Assembly (NCBI GenBank): GCA_949152475.1
Contig: OX424563.1
Location: forward strand, 38,450,120 to 38,514,119
Length of the DNA stretch: 64,000 bases
Source of the DNA: Terebella lapidaria
Taxonomy: Eukaryota > Annelida > Polychaeta > Terebellida > Terebellidae
Direction: 5' to 3'
Positions 28,246 to 43,674 of this stretch are shown here, piece after piece. The notes below the pieces were generated by a model. It ran no database searches. It saw only the letters and a list, made by a program, of their open reading frames with translations, and was not told where the DNA came from. The position numbers and the translations under genes were made by a program. How positions within the stretch are numbered: position 1 is the first letter of the stretch; every line of letters starts with the position of its first letter.

Positions 28246-31200
28246 ATGCTCCACCGAATGATGGACATGCGAGGCTCCACCATAAGATGGACATGTGACG
28301 CTCCACCGTACGATGGACATGCGACGCTCCACCGTACGATGGACATGTGACGCTCCACCGAAGGATGGACATGCGAGGCTCCACTGTAAGATGGACATGT
28401 TACGCTCCACCGTACGATGGACATGCGACGCTCCATCGTACGATGGACATGGGATGCTCCACCGTATGATGGACATGTGACACTCCACCGTAGGATGGAC
28501 ATGTGACGCTCCACCGTACGATGGACATGTGACGCTCCACCGTACGATGTACATGGGATGCTCCATCGTACGATGGACAGGTGATGCTCCACCATACGAT
28601 GGACATGCTATGCTCCACCGTACGATGGACATTTGACGCTCCACCGTACGATGGACATGAGACGCTCCACCGTACGATCGACATGCGATGCTTCACAGTA
28701 CGATTGACATGTGATGCTCCACTGTACGATGGACATCTAACGCTCCACCATACGATGAACATGAGATGCTCCACCGTACGATGGACATGTGATGCTCCAC
28801 CGAATGATGGACATGCGAGGTTCCACCGTAAGATGGACATGTGACGCTCCACCGTACGATGGACATGCGACGCTCCACCGTACGATGGACATGTGACGCT
28901 CCACCGAAGGATGGACATGTGATGCTCCACCGAAGGATGGACATGCGAGGCTCCACTGTAAGATGGACATGTTATGCTCCACCGTACGATGGACATGCGA
29001 CGCTCCATCGTACGATGGACATGTGATGTTCCACCGTACGATGGACATCTGACGCTCCACCGTAGGATGGACATGTGACGCTCCACCGTACGATGGACAT
29101 GTGACGCTCCACCGTACGATGGACATGGGATGCTCCATCGTACGATGGACATGTGATGCTCCACCATACGATGGACATGCTATGCTCTACCATACGATGG
29201 ACATGTGACGCTCCACCGTACGATGGACATGAGACGCTCCACCGTACGATCGACATGCGATGTTTCACAGTACGATTGACATGTGATGCTCCACTGTACG
29301 ATGGACATCTAACGCTCCACCATACGATGGACATGAGATGCTCCACCGTACGATCGACATGCGATGCTCCACCGTACGATGGACATGTGATGCTCCACCG
29401 TACGATGGACATCTGACGCTCCACCGTACGATGGACATGCTATGCTCCACCGTACGATCGACATGCGATGCTCCACCGTACGATGGACATATGATGCTCC
29501 ACCGTACGATGGACATGTGATGCTCCACTGTACGATGGACATCTGATGCTCCACCGTACGATGGACATGCTATGCTCCACCGCACGGTGGACATGTGAGG
29601 CTCCACCGTACGATGGACATGGGACGCTCCACCGAATGATGGACATGCGAGGCTCCACCATAAGATGGACATGTGACGCTCCACCGTACGATGGACATGC
29701 GACGCTCCACCGTACGATGGACATGTGACGCTCCACCGAAGGATGGACATGCGAGGCTCCACTGTAAGATGGACATGTTACGCTCCACCGTACGATGGAC
29801 ATGCGACGCTCCATCGTACGATGGACATGGGATGCTCCACCGTATGATGGACATGTGACACTCCACCGTAGGATGGACATGTGACGCTCCACCGTACGAT
29901 GGACATGTGACGCTCCACCGTACGATGTACATGGGATGCTCCATCGTACGATGGACAGGTGATGCTCCACCATACGATGGACATGCTATGCTCCACCGTA
30001 CGATGGACATTTGACGCTCCACCGTACGATGGACATGAGACGCTCCACCGTACGATCGACATGCGATGCTTCACAGTACGATTGACATGTGATGCTCCAC
30101 TGTACGATGGACATCTAACGCTCCACCATACGATGAACATGAGATGCTCCACCGTACGATGGACATGTGATGCTCCACCGAATGATGGACATGCGAGGTT
30201 CCACCGTAAGATGGACATGTGACGCTCCACCGTACGATAGACATGCGATGCTCCACCGTACGATGGACATGTGATGCTCCACTGTACAATGGACATGTGA
30301 CGCTCCACCGTATGATGGACATGCAAGGCTCCACTGTACAATGGACATGTGACACTCCACCGTACGATGGACATGCGACGCTCTACCGTAGGATGGACTA
30401 GCGAAGCTCCACCGTAAGATGGACATGTGACGCTCCACATGGGATGCTCCACCGAATGATGGACATGCGAGGCTCCACCATAAGATGGACATGTGACGCT
30501 CCACCGTACGATGGACATGCGACGCTCCACCGTACGATGGACATGTGACGCTCCACCGAAGGATGGACATGCGAGGCTCCACTGTAAGATGGACATGTTA
30601 CGCTCCACCTTACGATGGACATGCGACGCTCCATCGTACGATGGACATGGGATGCTCCACCGTATGATGGACATGTGACACTCCACTGTACGATGGATAT
30701 GCGATGCTCCACCGTACGATGGACATGTGATGTTCCACCGTACGATGGACATCTGACGCTCCACCGTAGGATGGACATGTGACGCTCCACCGTACGATGG
30801 ACATGTGACGCTCCACCGTACGATGGACATGGGATGCTCCATCGTACGATGGACAGGTGATGCTCCACCATACGATGGACATGCTATGCTCCACCGTACG
30901 ATGGACATTTGACGCTCCACCGTACGATGGACATGAGACGCTCCACCGTACGATCGACATGCGATGCTTCACAGTACGATTGACATGTGATGCTCCACTG
31001 TACGATGGACATCTAACGCTCCACCATACGATGGACATGAGATGCTCCACCGTACGATGGACATGTGACGCTCCACCGAATGATGGACATGCGAGGTTCC
31101 ACCGTAAGATGGACATGTGACGCTCCACCGTACGATAGACATGCGATGCTCCACCGTACGATGGACATGTGATGCTCCACTGTACAATGGACATGTGACG

Positions 31201-34200
31201 CTCCACCGTATGATGGACATGCAAGGCTCCACCGTATGATGGACATGCAAGGCTCCACCGTACGATGGACATGCGACGCTCTACCGTAGGATGGACTAGC
31301 GAAGCTCCACCGTAAGATGGACATGTGACGCTCCACCGTACGATGGACATCTGACGCTCCACCGTACGATGGACATGCTATGCTCCAGCGTACGATAGAC
31401 ATGTGACGCTCCACCGTACGATGGACATGGGACGCTCCACCGTATAATGGACATGTGACGCTCCACCATACGATGGACATGAGACGCTCCACCGTATATG
31501 GACATGTGACGCTCCACCGTACGATGGACATGTGACGCTCCACTGTATGATGGACATGCAAAGCTCCACTGTACGATGGACATGTGACGCTCCACCGTAC
31601 GATGGACATACGAGGCTCCACCGTAAGATGGACATGTGACTCTCCACTGTACAATGGACATGTGACGCTCCACCGTATGATGGACATGCAAGGCTCCACT
31701 GTACAATGGACATGGGACGCTCCACCGAATGATGGACATGCGAGGCTCCACCATAAGATGGACATGTGACGCTCCACCGTACGATGGACATGCGACGCTC
31801 CACCGTACGATGGACATGTGACGCTCCACCGAAGGATGGACATGTGATGCTCCACCGAAGGATGGACATGCGAGGCTCCACTGTAAGATGGACATGTTAT
31901 GCTCCACCGTACGATGGACATGCGACGCTCCATCGTACGATGGACATGTGATGTTCCACCGTACGATGGACATCTGACGCTCCACCGTAGGATGGACATG
32001 TGACGCTCCACCGTACGATGGACATGTGACGCTCCACCGTACGATGGACATGGGATGCTCCATCGTACGATGGACATGTGATGCTCCACCATACGATGGA
32101 CATGCTATGCTCTACCATACGATGGACATGTGACGCTCCACCGTACGATGGACATGAGACGCTCCACCGTACGATCGACATGCGATGTTTCACAGTACGA
32201 TTGACATGTGATGCTCCACTGTACGATGGACATCTAACGCTCCACCATACGATGGACATGAGATGCTCCACCGTACGATCGACATGCGATGCTCCACCGT
32301 ACAATGGACATGTGATGCTCCACCGTACGATGGACATGGGACGCTCCAATGTACGATGGACATGTGATGCTCCACTGTACGATGGACATGCGATGCTCCA
32401 CTGTACGATGAACATGTGATGCTCCACCGTATGATGAACATGTGACGCTCCACCGTATGATGGACATGCAAGGCTCCACCGTACGATGAACATGGGTGCT
32501 CCATCGTACGATGGACATGCGACGCTCCACCGTACGATGGACTAGCGAAGCTCCACCGTAAGATGGACATGCGACGCTCCATCGTACGATGGACACTTGA
32601 CACTCCACCGTACGATGGACATGCGACGCTCCACCGTACGATGGACATCTGACGCTCCACCGTACGATGGACATGCGATGCTCCACCGTACGATGGACAT
32701 GTGATGCTCCACCGTACGATGGACATCTGACGCTCCACCGTGCGATGGACATGCTATGCTCCACCGCACGATGGACATGTGATGCTCCACCGCATGATGG
32801 ACATGTGATGCTCCACCGTACGATGGACATGGGACGCTCCACCGAATGATGGACATGCGAGGCTCCACCGTAAGATGGACATGTGACACTCCACTGTACG
32901 ATGGACATGCGACGCTCCACCGTACGATGGACATGTGACGCTCCACCATACGATGGACATCTGACGCCCCACCGTACGATGGACATGCTATGCTCCACCG
33001 TACGATGGACATGTGACGCTCCACCGTACGATGGACATGGGACGCTGCACCGTACGATATACATGCGACGCTCCATCGTACGATGGACATGGGATGCTCC
33101 ACCGTATGATGGACATGCAAGGCTCCACTGTACAATGGACATGTGACGCTCCACTGTATGATGGACATGGGACGCTCAACCGAATGATGGACATGCGAGG
33201 TTCCACCATAAGATGGACATGTGACGCTCCACCGTACGATGGATATGCGACGCTCCACCGTACGATGGACATGGGACGCTCCACCGAATGATGGACATGC
33301 GAGGCTCCACCGTAAGATGGACATGTGACACTCCACTGTACGATGGACATGCGACGCTCCACCGTACGATGGACATGTGACGCTCCACCATACGATGGAC
33401 ATCTGACGCCCCACCGTACGATGGACATGCTATGCTCCACCGTACGATGGACATGTGACGCTCCACCGTACGATGGACATGGGACGCTGCACCGTACGAT
33501 ATACATGCGACGCTCCATCGTACGATGGACATGGGATGCTCCACCGTATGATGGACATGCAAGGCTCCACTGTACAATGGACATGTGACGCTCCACTGTA
33601 TGATGGACATGGGACGCTCAACCGAATGATGGACATGCGAGGTTCCACCATAAGATGGACATGTGACGCTCCACCGTACGATGGATATGCGACGCTCCAC
33701 CGTACGATGGACATGTGACGCTCCACTGAAGGATGGACATGCGAGGCTTCACTGTAAGATGGACATGTTACGCTCCACCATACGATGGACATGGGATGCT
33801 CCACCGTATGATGGACATGTGACACTCCACTGTACGATGGATATGCGATGCACCACCGTACGATGGACATGTGATGTTCCACCATTCGATGGACATCTGA
33901 CGCTCCACCGTAGGATGGACACGTGACGCTACACCGTACGATGGACATGTGACGCTCCACCGTACGATGGACATGGGATGCTCCATCGTACGATGGACAT
34001 GTGATGCTCCACCATACGATGGACATGCTATGCTCCACCGTACGATGGACATGTGACGCTCCACCGTACGATGGACATGAGACGCTTCACCGTACGATCG
34101 ACATGCGATGCTTCACAGTACGATTGACATGTGATGCTCCACTGTACGATGGACATCTAACGCTCCACCATACGATGGACATGAGATGCTCCACCGTACG

Positions 34201-36718
34201 ATGGACATGTGACGCTCCACCGAATGATGGACATGCGAGGTTCCACCATAAGATGGACATGTGACGCTCCACCGTACGATAGACATGCGATGCTCCACCG
34301 TACAATGGACATGTGACGCTCCACTGTACAATGGACATGTGACGCTCCACCGTATGATGGACATGCAAGGCTCCACTGTACAATGGACATGTGACACTCC
34401 ACCGTACGATGGACATGCGACGCTCTACCGTAGGATGGACTAGCGAAGCTCCACCGTAAGATGGACATGTGACGCCCCACAGTACGATGGACATCTGACG
34501 CTCCACCGTACGATGGACATGTGATGCTCCACTGTACGATGGACATGTGACGCTCCACTGTACGATGGACATGCGATGCTCCACTGTACGATGGACATGT
34601 GACGCTCCACTGTATGATGGACATGCGAGGCTCCACTGTACGATGGGCATGTGACGCCCCACCGTACGATGGACATGGGATGCTCCATCGTACGATGGAC
34701 ATGTGACGCTCCACCGTACGATCGACATGCGATGCTCCACCGTACGATGGACATGTGATGCTCCACCGTACAATGGACATCTGACGCTCCACCGTACGAT
34801 GGACATGCTATGCTCCACCGTACGATGGACATGCTATGCTCCACCGTACGATGGACATGTGACGCTCCACCGTACGAAGGACATGGGATGCTCCATCGTA
34901 CGATGGACATGTGACGCTCCACCGTACGATCGACATGCGATGCTCCACCGTACGATGGACATGTGATGCTCCACCGTACGATGGACATCTGACGCTCCAC
35001 CGTACGATGGACATGCTATGCTCCACCGTACGATGGACATGGGACGCTCCACCGTATAATGGACATGTGACGCTCTATCGTACGATGGACATGTGACGCT
35101 ATACTGAATGATGGACATGCGAGGCTCCACCGTAAGATGGACATGTGACGCTCCACCGTATGATGGACATGCGACGCTCAGTCATACGATGGACATGGGA
35201 TGCTCCACCGTATGATGGACATGTGACGCTCCACCGTACGATGGACATGTGACGCTCCACTGTATGATGGACATGTGACGCTCCACCATACGATGGACAT
35301 GTGACGCTCCACTGTATGATGGACATGCAAAGCTCCACTGTACGATGGACATGTGACGCTCCACCGTACGATGGACATACGAGGCTCCACCGTAAGATGG
35401 ACATGTGACGCTCCACTGTACAATGGACATGTGACGCTCCACCGTATGATGGACATGCAAGGCTCCACTGTACAATGGACATGGGACGCTCCACCGAATG
35501 TTGGACATGCGAGGCTCCACCATAAGATGGACATGTGACGCTCCACCGTACGATGGACATGCGAAGCTCCACCGAAGGATGGACATGCGAGGCTCCACTG
35601 TAAGATGGACATGTTATGCTCCACCGTACGATCGACATGCGATGCTCCACCGTACGATGGACATGTGATGCTCCATCGTACGATGGACATCTGACGCTCC
35701 ACCGTACGATGGACATGCTATGCTCCACCGTACGATGGACATGTGACGCTCCACCGTACGATGGACATGTGACGCTCCACCATACGATGGACATGAGATG
35801 CTCCACCGTACGATGGACATGTGACGCTCCACCGAATGATGGACATGCGAGGTTCCACCGTAAGATGGACATGTGACGCTCCACCGTACGATAGACATGC
35901 GATGCTCCACCGTACGATGGACATGTGATGCTCCACTGTACAATGGACATGTGACGCTCCACCGTATGATGGACATGCAAGGCTCCACTGTACAATGGAC
36001 ATGTGACACTCCACCGTACGATGGACATCTGACGCTCCACCGTGCGATGGACATGCTATGCTCCACCGCACGATGGACATGTGATGCTCCACCGCACGAT
36101 GGACATGTGATGCTCCACCGTACGATGGACATGGGACGCTCCACCGTACGATGGACATGTGATGCTCCACTGTACAATGGACATGTGACGCTCCACCGTA
36201 TGATGGACATGCAAGGCTCCACTGTACAATGGACATGTGACACTCCACCGTACGATGGACATGCGATGCTCTACTGTAGGATGGACTAGCGAAGCTCCAC
36301 CTTACGATGGACATGTGACGCTCCACCGTACGATGGACATCTGACCCTCCACCGTACGATGGACATGCTATGCTCCAGCGTACGATAGACATGTGACGCT
36401 CCACCGTACGATGGACATACGAGGCTCCACCGTAAGATGGACATGTGACTCTCCACTGTACAATGGACATGTGACGCTCCACCGTATGATGGACATGCAA
36501 GGCTCCACTGTACAATGGACATGGGACGCTCCACCGAATGATGGACATGCGAGGCTCCACCATAAGATGGACATGTGACGCTCCACCGTACGATGGACAT
36601 GCGACGCTCCACCGTACGATGGACATGTGACGCTCCACCGAAGGATGGACATGTGATGCTCCACCGAAGGATGGACATGCGAGGCTCCACTGTAAGATGG
36701 ACATGTTATGCTCCACCG
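28246..36718. repeat. Second copy of bases 1-8377 (A-B-C-D-D-E-F-G)
   Basis: Every structural landmark of bases 1-7880 recurs 28,289 bp later: the A unit boundary, the truncated monomer (30433), the 25-bp monomers, the double D unit (32830-33713) and all rare monomers. After the 52-bp difference near 7890/36180 the spacing becomes 28,341 bp. Differences are sparse; the clearest is a short replaced stretch near 31223-31245, where the usual pair of GTACAATGG monomers is partly lost. Confidence 0.9.
32830..33713. repeat. Duplicated 442-bp D unit, second occurrence
   Basis: Tandem halves 32830-33271 and 33272-33713 repeat the duplication at 4541-5424 with the same breakpoints. All other D modules in the window are single, so the duplication is shared only by the two copies of the large block. 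Confidence 0.88.
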
Positions 36719-36893
36719 GGCAAACGGAACGGAGTTTTGGGGATTTCTTAGGGGGAATAAAGCTGAAAACGCCCCACAACCACAGTTTAAGCCAAGAGTG
36801 CGGTCTTATGGGGATTTTTTCAGGACTTATGGGGAAAGTTAAGATAGGAAATTTAACATTGGGTCCGCCCGTAACGCCCATCCGTTCACCCGT
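36719..36893. mobile_element. 175-bp non-satellite insertion, copy 3
   Basis: No difference from copy 1 is visible, and it sits 28,341 bp after it with the same flanks and the same downstream H block. The 20,208-bp gap back to copy 2 reflects the two intervening series (17239-28245) that lack the E-F-G-insertion segment, followed by the second copy of 1-8377. Confidence 0.65.
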
Positions 36894-39128
36894 CCGTACG
36901 ATGGACATGCGACGCTCCATCGTACGATGGACATGTGATGTTCCACCGTACGATGGACATCTGACGCTCCACCGTAGGATGGACATGTGACGCTCCACCG
37001 TACGATGGACATGTGACGCTCCACCGTACGATGGACATGGGATGCTCCATCGTACGATGGACATGTGATGCTCCACCATACGATGGACATGCTATGCTCT
37101 ACCATACGATGGACATGTGACGCTCCACCGTACGATGGACATGAGACGCTCCACCGTACGATCGACATGCGATGTTTCACAGTACGATTGACATGTGATG
37201 CTCCACTGTACGATGGACATGGGACGCTCCACCGAATGATGGACATGCGAGGCTCCACCATAAGATGGACATGTGACGCTCCACCGTACGATGGACATGC
37301 GACGCTCCACCGTACGATGGACATGAGACGCTCCACCGTACGATCGACATGCGATGTTTCACAGTACGATTGACATGTGATGCTCCACTGTACGATGGAC
37401 ATGGGACGCTCCACCGAATGATGGACATGCGAGGCTCCACCATAAGATGGACATGTGAGGCTCCACCGTACGATGGACATGGGACGCTCCACCGAATGAT
37501 GGACATGCGAGGCTCCACCATAAGATGGACATGTGACGCTCCACCGTACGATGGACATGCGACGCTCCACCGTACGATGGACATGTGACGCTCCACCGAA
37601 GGATGGACATGCGAGGCTCCACTGTAAGATGGACATGTTACGCTCCACCGTACGATGGACATGCGACGCTCCATCGTACGATGGACATGGGATGCTCCAC
37701 CGTATGATGGACATGTGACACTCCACCGTAGGATGGACATGTGACGCTCCACCGTACGATGGACATGTGACGCTCCACCGTACGATGTACATGGGATGCT
37801 CCATCGTACGATGGACAGGTGATGCTCCACCATACGATGGACATGCTATGCTCCACCGTACGATGGACATTTGACGCTCCACCGTACGATGGACATGAGA
37901 CGCTCCACCGTACGATCGACATGCGATGCTTCACAGTACGATTGACATGTGATGCTCCACTGTACGATGGACATCTAACGCTCCACCATACGATGAACAT
38001 GAGATGCTCCACCGTACGATGGACATGTGATGCTCCACCGAATGATGGAAATGCGAGGTTCCACCGTAAGATGGACATGTGACGCTCCACCGTACGATGG
38101 ACATGCGACGCTCCACCGTACGATGGACATGTGACGCTCCACCGAAGGATGGACATGTGATGCTCCACCGAAGGATGGACATGCGAGGCTCCACTGTAAG
38201 ATGGACATGTTATGCTCCACCGTACGATGGACATGCGACGCTCCATCGTACGATGGACATGTGATGTTCCACCGTACGATGGACATCTGACGCTCCACCG
38301 TAGGATGGACATGTGACGCTCCACCGTACGATGGACATGTGACGCTCCACCGTACGATGGACATGGGATGCTCCATCGTACGATGGACATGTGATGCTCC
38401 ACCATACGATGGACATGCTATGCTCTACCATACGATGGACATGTGACGCTCCACCGTACGATGGACATGAGACGCTCCACCGTACGATCGACATGCGATG
38501 TTTCACAGTACGATTGACATGTGATGCTCCACTGTACGATGGACATCTAACGCTCCACCATACGATGGACATGAGATGCTCCACCGTACGATCGACATGC
38601 GATGCTCCACCGTACGATGGACATGTGATGCTCCACCGTACGATGGACATCTGGCGCTCCACCGTACGATGGACATGCTATGCTCCACCGTACGATCGAC
38701 ATGCGATGCTCCACCGTACGATGGACATATGATTCTCCACCGTACGATGGACATGTGATGCTCCACCGTACGATGGACATCTGATGCTCCACCGTACGAT
38801 GGACATGCTATGCTCCACCGCACGGTGGACATGTGAGGCTCCACCGTACGATGGACATGGGACGCTCCACCGAATGATGGACATGCGAGGCTCCACCATA
38901 AGATGGACATGTGACGCTCCACCGTACGATGGACATGCGACGCTCCACCGTACGATGGACATGTGACGCTCCACCGAAGGATGGACATGCGAGGCTCCAC
39001 TGTAAGATGGACATGTTACGCTCCACCGTACGATGGACATGCGACGCTCCATCGTACGATGGACATGGGATGCTCCACCGTATGATGGACATGTGACACT
39101 CCACCGTAGGATGGACATGTGACGCTCC
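36894..39128. repeat. Modules H and A after insertion 3
   Basis: The H block is followed by one full A unit (37528-38905) and about 220 bp of another, one unit fewer than after insertion 1. Private substitutions occur near 38049 (GATGGAAATG) and 38734 (GATTCTCC), showing limited divergence after duplication. Confidence 0.82.
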
Positions 39129-42100
39129 ACCGTACGATGGACATGCGACGCTCCATCGTACGATGGACATGTGATGTTCCACCGTACGATGGACATCTGA
39201 CGCTCCACCGTAGGATGGACATGTGACGCTCCACCGTACGATGGACATGTGACGCTCCACCGTACGATGGACATGGGATGCTCCATCGTACGATGGACAT
39301 GTGATGCTCCACCATACGATGGACATGCTATGCTCTACCATACGATGGACATGTGACGCTCCACCGTACGATGGACATGAGACGCTCCACCGTACGATCG
39401 ACATGCGATGTTTCACAGTACGATTGACATGTGATGCTCCACTGTACGATGGACATCTAACGCTCCACCATACGATGGACATGAGATGCTCCACCGTACG
39501 ATCGACATGCGATGCTCCACCGTACAATGGACATGTGATGCTCCACCGTACGATGGACATGGGACGCTCCAATGTACGATGGACATGTGACGCTCCACTG
39601 TACGATGGACATGCGATGCTCCACTGTACGATGAACATGTGATGCTCCACCGTATGATGAACATGTGACGCTCCACCGTATGATGGACATGCAAGGCTCC
39701 ACCGTACGATGAACATGGGTGCTCCATCGTACGATGGACATGCGACGCTCCACCGTACGATGGACTAGCGAAGCTCCACCGTAAGATGGACATGCGACGC
39801 TCCATCGTACGATGGACACTTGACACTCCACCGTACGATGGACATGCGACGCTCCACCGTACGATGGACATCTGACGCTCCACCGTACGATGGACATGCG
39901 ATGCTCCACCGTACGATGGACATGTGATGCTCCACCGTACGATGGACATCTGACGCTCCACCGTGCGATGGACATGCTATGCTCCACCGCACGATGGACA
40001 TGTGATGCTCCACCGCATGATGGACATGTGATGCTCCACCGTACGATGGACATGGGACGCTCCACCGAATGATGGACATGCGAGGCTCCACCGTAAGATG
40101 GACATGTGACACTCCACTGTACGATGGACATGCGACGCTCCACCGTACGATGGACATGTGACGCTCCACCATACGATGGACATCTGACGCCCCACCGTAC
40201 GATGGACATGCTATGCTCCACCGTACGATGGACATGTGACGCTCCACCGTACGATGGACATGGGACGCTGCACCGTACGATATACATGCGACGCTCCATC
40301 GTACGATGGACATGGGATGCTCCACCGTATGATGGACATGCAAGGCTCCACTGTACAATGGACATGTGACGCTCCACTGTATGATGGACATGGGACGCTC
40401 AACCGAATGATGGACATGCGAGGTTCCACCATAAGATGGACATGTGACGCTCCACCGTACGATGGATATGCGACGCTCCACCGTACGATGGACATGTGAC
40501 GCTCCACTGAAGGATGGACATGCGAGGCTTCACTGTAAGATGGACATGTTACGCTCCACCATACGATGGACATGGGATGCTCCACCGTATGATGGACATG
40601 TGACACTCCACTGTACGATGGATATGCGATGCACCACCGTACGATGGACATGTGATGTTCCACCATTCGATGGACATCTGACGCTCCACCGTAGGATGGA
40701 CACGTGACGCTACACCGTACGATGGACATGTGACGCTCCACCGTACGATGGACATGGGATGCTCCATCGTACGATGGACATGTGATGCTCCACCATACGA
40801 TGGACATGCTATGCTCCACCGTACGATGGACATGTGACGCTACACCGTACGATGGACATGAGACGCTTCACCGTACGATCGACATGCGATGCTTCACAGT
40901 ACGATTGACATGTGATGCTCCACTGTACGATGGACATCTAACGCTCCACCATACGATGGACATGAGATGCTCCACCGTACGATGGACATGTGACGCTCCA
41001 CCGAATGATGGACATGCGAGGTTCCACCATAAGATGGACATGTGACGCTCCACCGTACGATAGACATGCGATGCTCCACCGTACGATGGACATGTGACGC
41101 TCCACTGTACAATGGACATGTGACGCTCCACCGTATGATGGACATGCAAGGCTCCACTGTACAATGGACATGTGACACTCCACCGTACGATGGACATGCG
41201 ACGCTCTACCGTAGGATGGACTAGCGAAGCTCCACCGTAAGATGGACATGTGACGCCCCACAGTACGATGGACATCTGACGCTCCACCGTACGATGGACA
41301 TGTGATGCTCCACTGTACGATGGACATGTGACGCTCCACTGTACGATGGACATGCGATGCTCCACTGTACGATGGACATGTGACGCTCCACTGTATGATG
41401 GACATGCGAGGCTCCACTGTACGATGGGCATGTGACGCCCCACCGTACGATGGACATGGGATGCTCCATCGTACGATGGACATGTGACGCTCCACCGTAC
41501 GATCGACATGCGATGCTCCACCGTACGATGGACATGTGATGCTCCACCGTACAATGGACATCTGACGCTCCACCGTACGATGGACATGCTATGCTCCACC
41601 GTACGATGGACATGCTATGCTCCACCGTACGATGGACATGTGACGCTCCACCGTACGAAGGACATGGGATGCTCCATCGTACGATGGACATGTGACGCTC
41701 CACCGTACGATCGACATGCGATGCTCCACCGTACGATGGACATGTGATGCTCCACCGTACGATGGACATCTGACGCTCCACCGTACGATGGACATGCTAT
41801 GCTCCACCGTACGATGGACATGGGACGCTCCACCGTATAATGGACATGTGACGCTCTATCGTACGATGGACATGTGACGCTATACTGAATGATGGACATG
41901 CGAGGCTCCACCGTAAGATGGACATGTGACGCTCCACCGTATGATGGACATGCGACGCTCAGTCATACGATGGACATGGGATGCTCCACCGTATGATGGA
42001 CATGTGACGCTCCACCGTACGATGGACATGTGACGCTCCACTGTATGATGGACATGTGACACTCCACCATACGATGGACATGTGACGCTCCACTGTATGA

Positions 42101-43499
42101 TGGACATGCAAAGCTCCACTGTACGATGGACATGTGACGCTCCACCGTACGATGGACATACGAGGCTCCACCGTAAGATGGACATGTGACGCTCCACTGT
42201 ACAATGGACATGTGACGCTCCACCGTATGATGGACATGCAAGGCTCCACTGTACAATGGACATGGGACGCTCCACCGAATGTTGGACATGCGAGGCTCCA
42301 CCATAAGATGGACATGTGACGCTCCACCGTACGATGGACATGCGAAGCTCCACCGAAGGATGGACATGCGAGGCTCCACTGTAAGATGGACATGTTATGC
42401 TCCACCGTACGATCGACATGCGATGCTCCACCGTACGATGGACATGTGATGCTCCATCGTACGATGGACATCTGACGCTCCACCGTACGATGGACATGCT
42501 ATGCTCCACCGTACGATGGACATGTGACGCTCCACCGTACGATGGACATGTGACGCTCCACCATACGATGGACATGAGATGCTCCACCGTACGATGGACA
42601 TGTGACGCTCCACCGAATGATGGACATGCGAGGTTCCACCGTAAGATGGACATGTGACGCTCCACCGTACGATAGACATGCGATGCTCCACCGTACGATG
42701 GACATGTGATGCTCCACTGTACAATGGACATGTGACGCTCCACCGTATGATGGACATGCAAGGCTCCACTGTACAATGGACATGTGACACTCCACCGTAC
42801 GATGGACATCTGACGCTCCACCGTGCGATGGACATGCTATGCTCCACCGCACGATGGACATGTGATGCTCCATCGCACGATGGACATGTGATGCTCCACC
42901 GTACGATGGACATGGGACGCTCCACCGTACGATGGACATGTGATGCTCCACTGTACAATGGACATGTGACGCTCCACCGTATGATGGACATGCAAGGCTC
43001 CACTGTACAATGGACATGTGACACTCCACCGTACGATGGACATGCGATGCTCTACTGTAGGATGGACTAGCGAAGCTCCACCTTACGATGGACATGTGAC
43101 GCTCCACCGTACGATGGACATCTGACCCTCCACCGTACGATGGACATGCTATGCTCCAGCGTACGATAGACATGTGACGCTCCACCGTACGATGGACATA
43201 CGAGGCTCCACCGTAAGATGGACATGTGACTCTCCACTGTACAATGGACATGTGACGCTCCACCGTATGATGGACATGCAAGGCTCCACTGTACAATGGA
43301 CATGGGACGCTCCACCGAATGATGGACATGCGAGGCTCCACCATAAGATGGACATGTGACGCTCCACCGTACGATGGACATGCGACGCTCCACCGTACGA
43401 TGGACATGTGACGCTCCACCGAAGGATGGACATGTGATGCTCCACCGAAGGATGGACATGCGAGGCTCCACTGTAAGATGGACATGTTATGCTCCACCG
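39129..43499. repeat. Module C(end)-D-E-F-G, copy before insertion 4
   Basis: It matches 12166-16510 at a spacing of 26,989 bp, with one additional monomer at about 39290. It also matches the next series (about 47926 onward) at exactly 8,796 bp through D, E, F, G and the insertion. Confidence 0.86.
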
Positions 43500-43674
43500 G
43501 GCAAACGGAACGGAGTTTTGGGGATTTCTTAGGGGGAATAAAGCTGAAAACGCCCCACAACCACAGTTTAAGCCAAGAGTGCGGTCTTATGGGGATTTTT
43601 TCAGGACTTATGGGGAAAGTTAAGATAGGAAATTTAACATTGGGTCCGCCCGTAACGCCCATCCGTTCACCCGT
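43500..43674. mobile_element. 175-bp non-satellite insertion, copy 4
   Basis: It sits 6,781 bp after copy 3 and 26,989 bp after copy 2, matching the large-scale duplication. Sequence and flanks are the same as in copy 1. It is the last insertion followed by a complete H block. Confidence 0.65.
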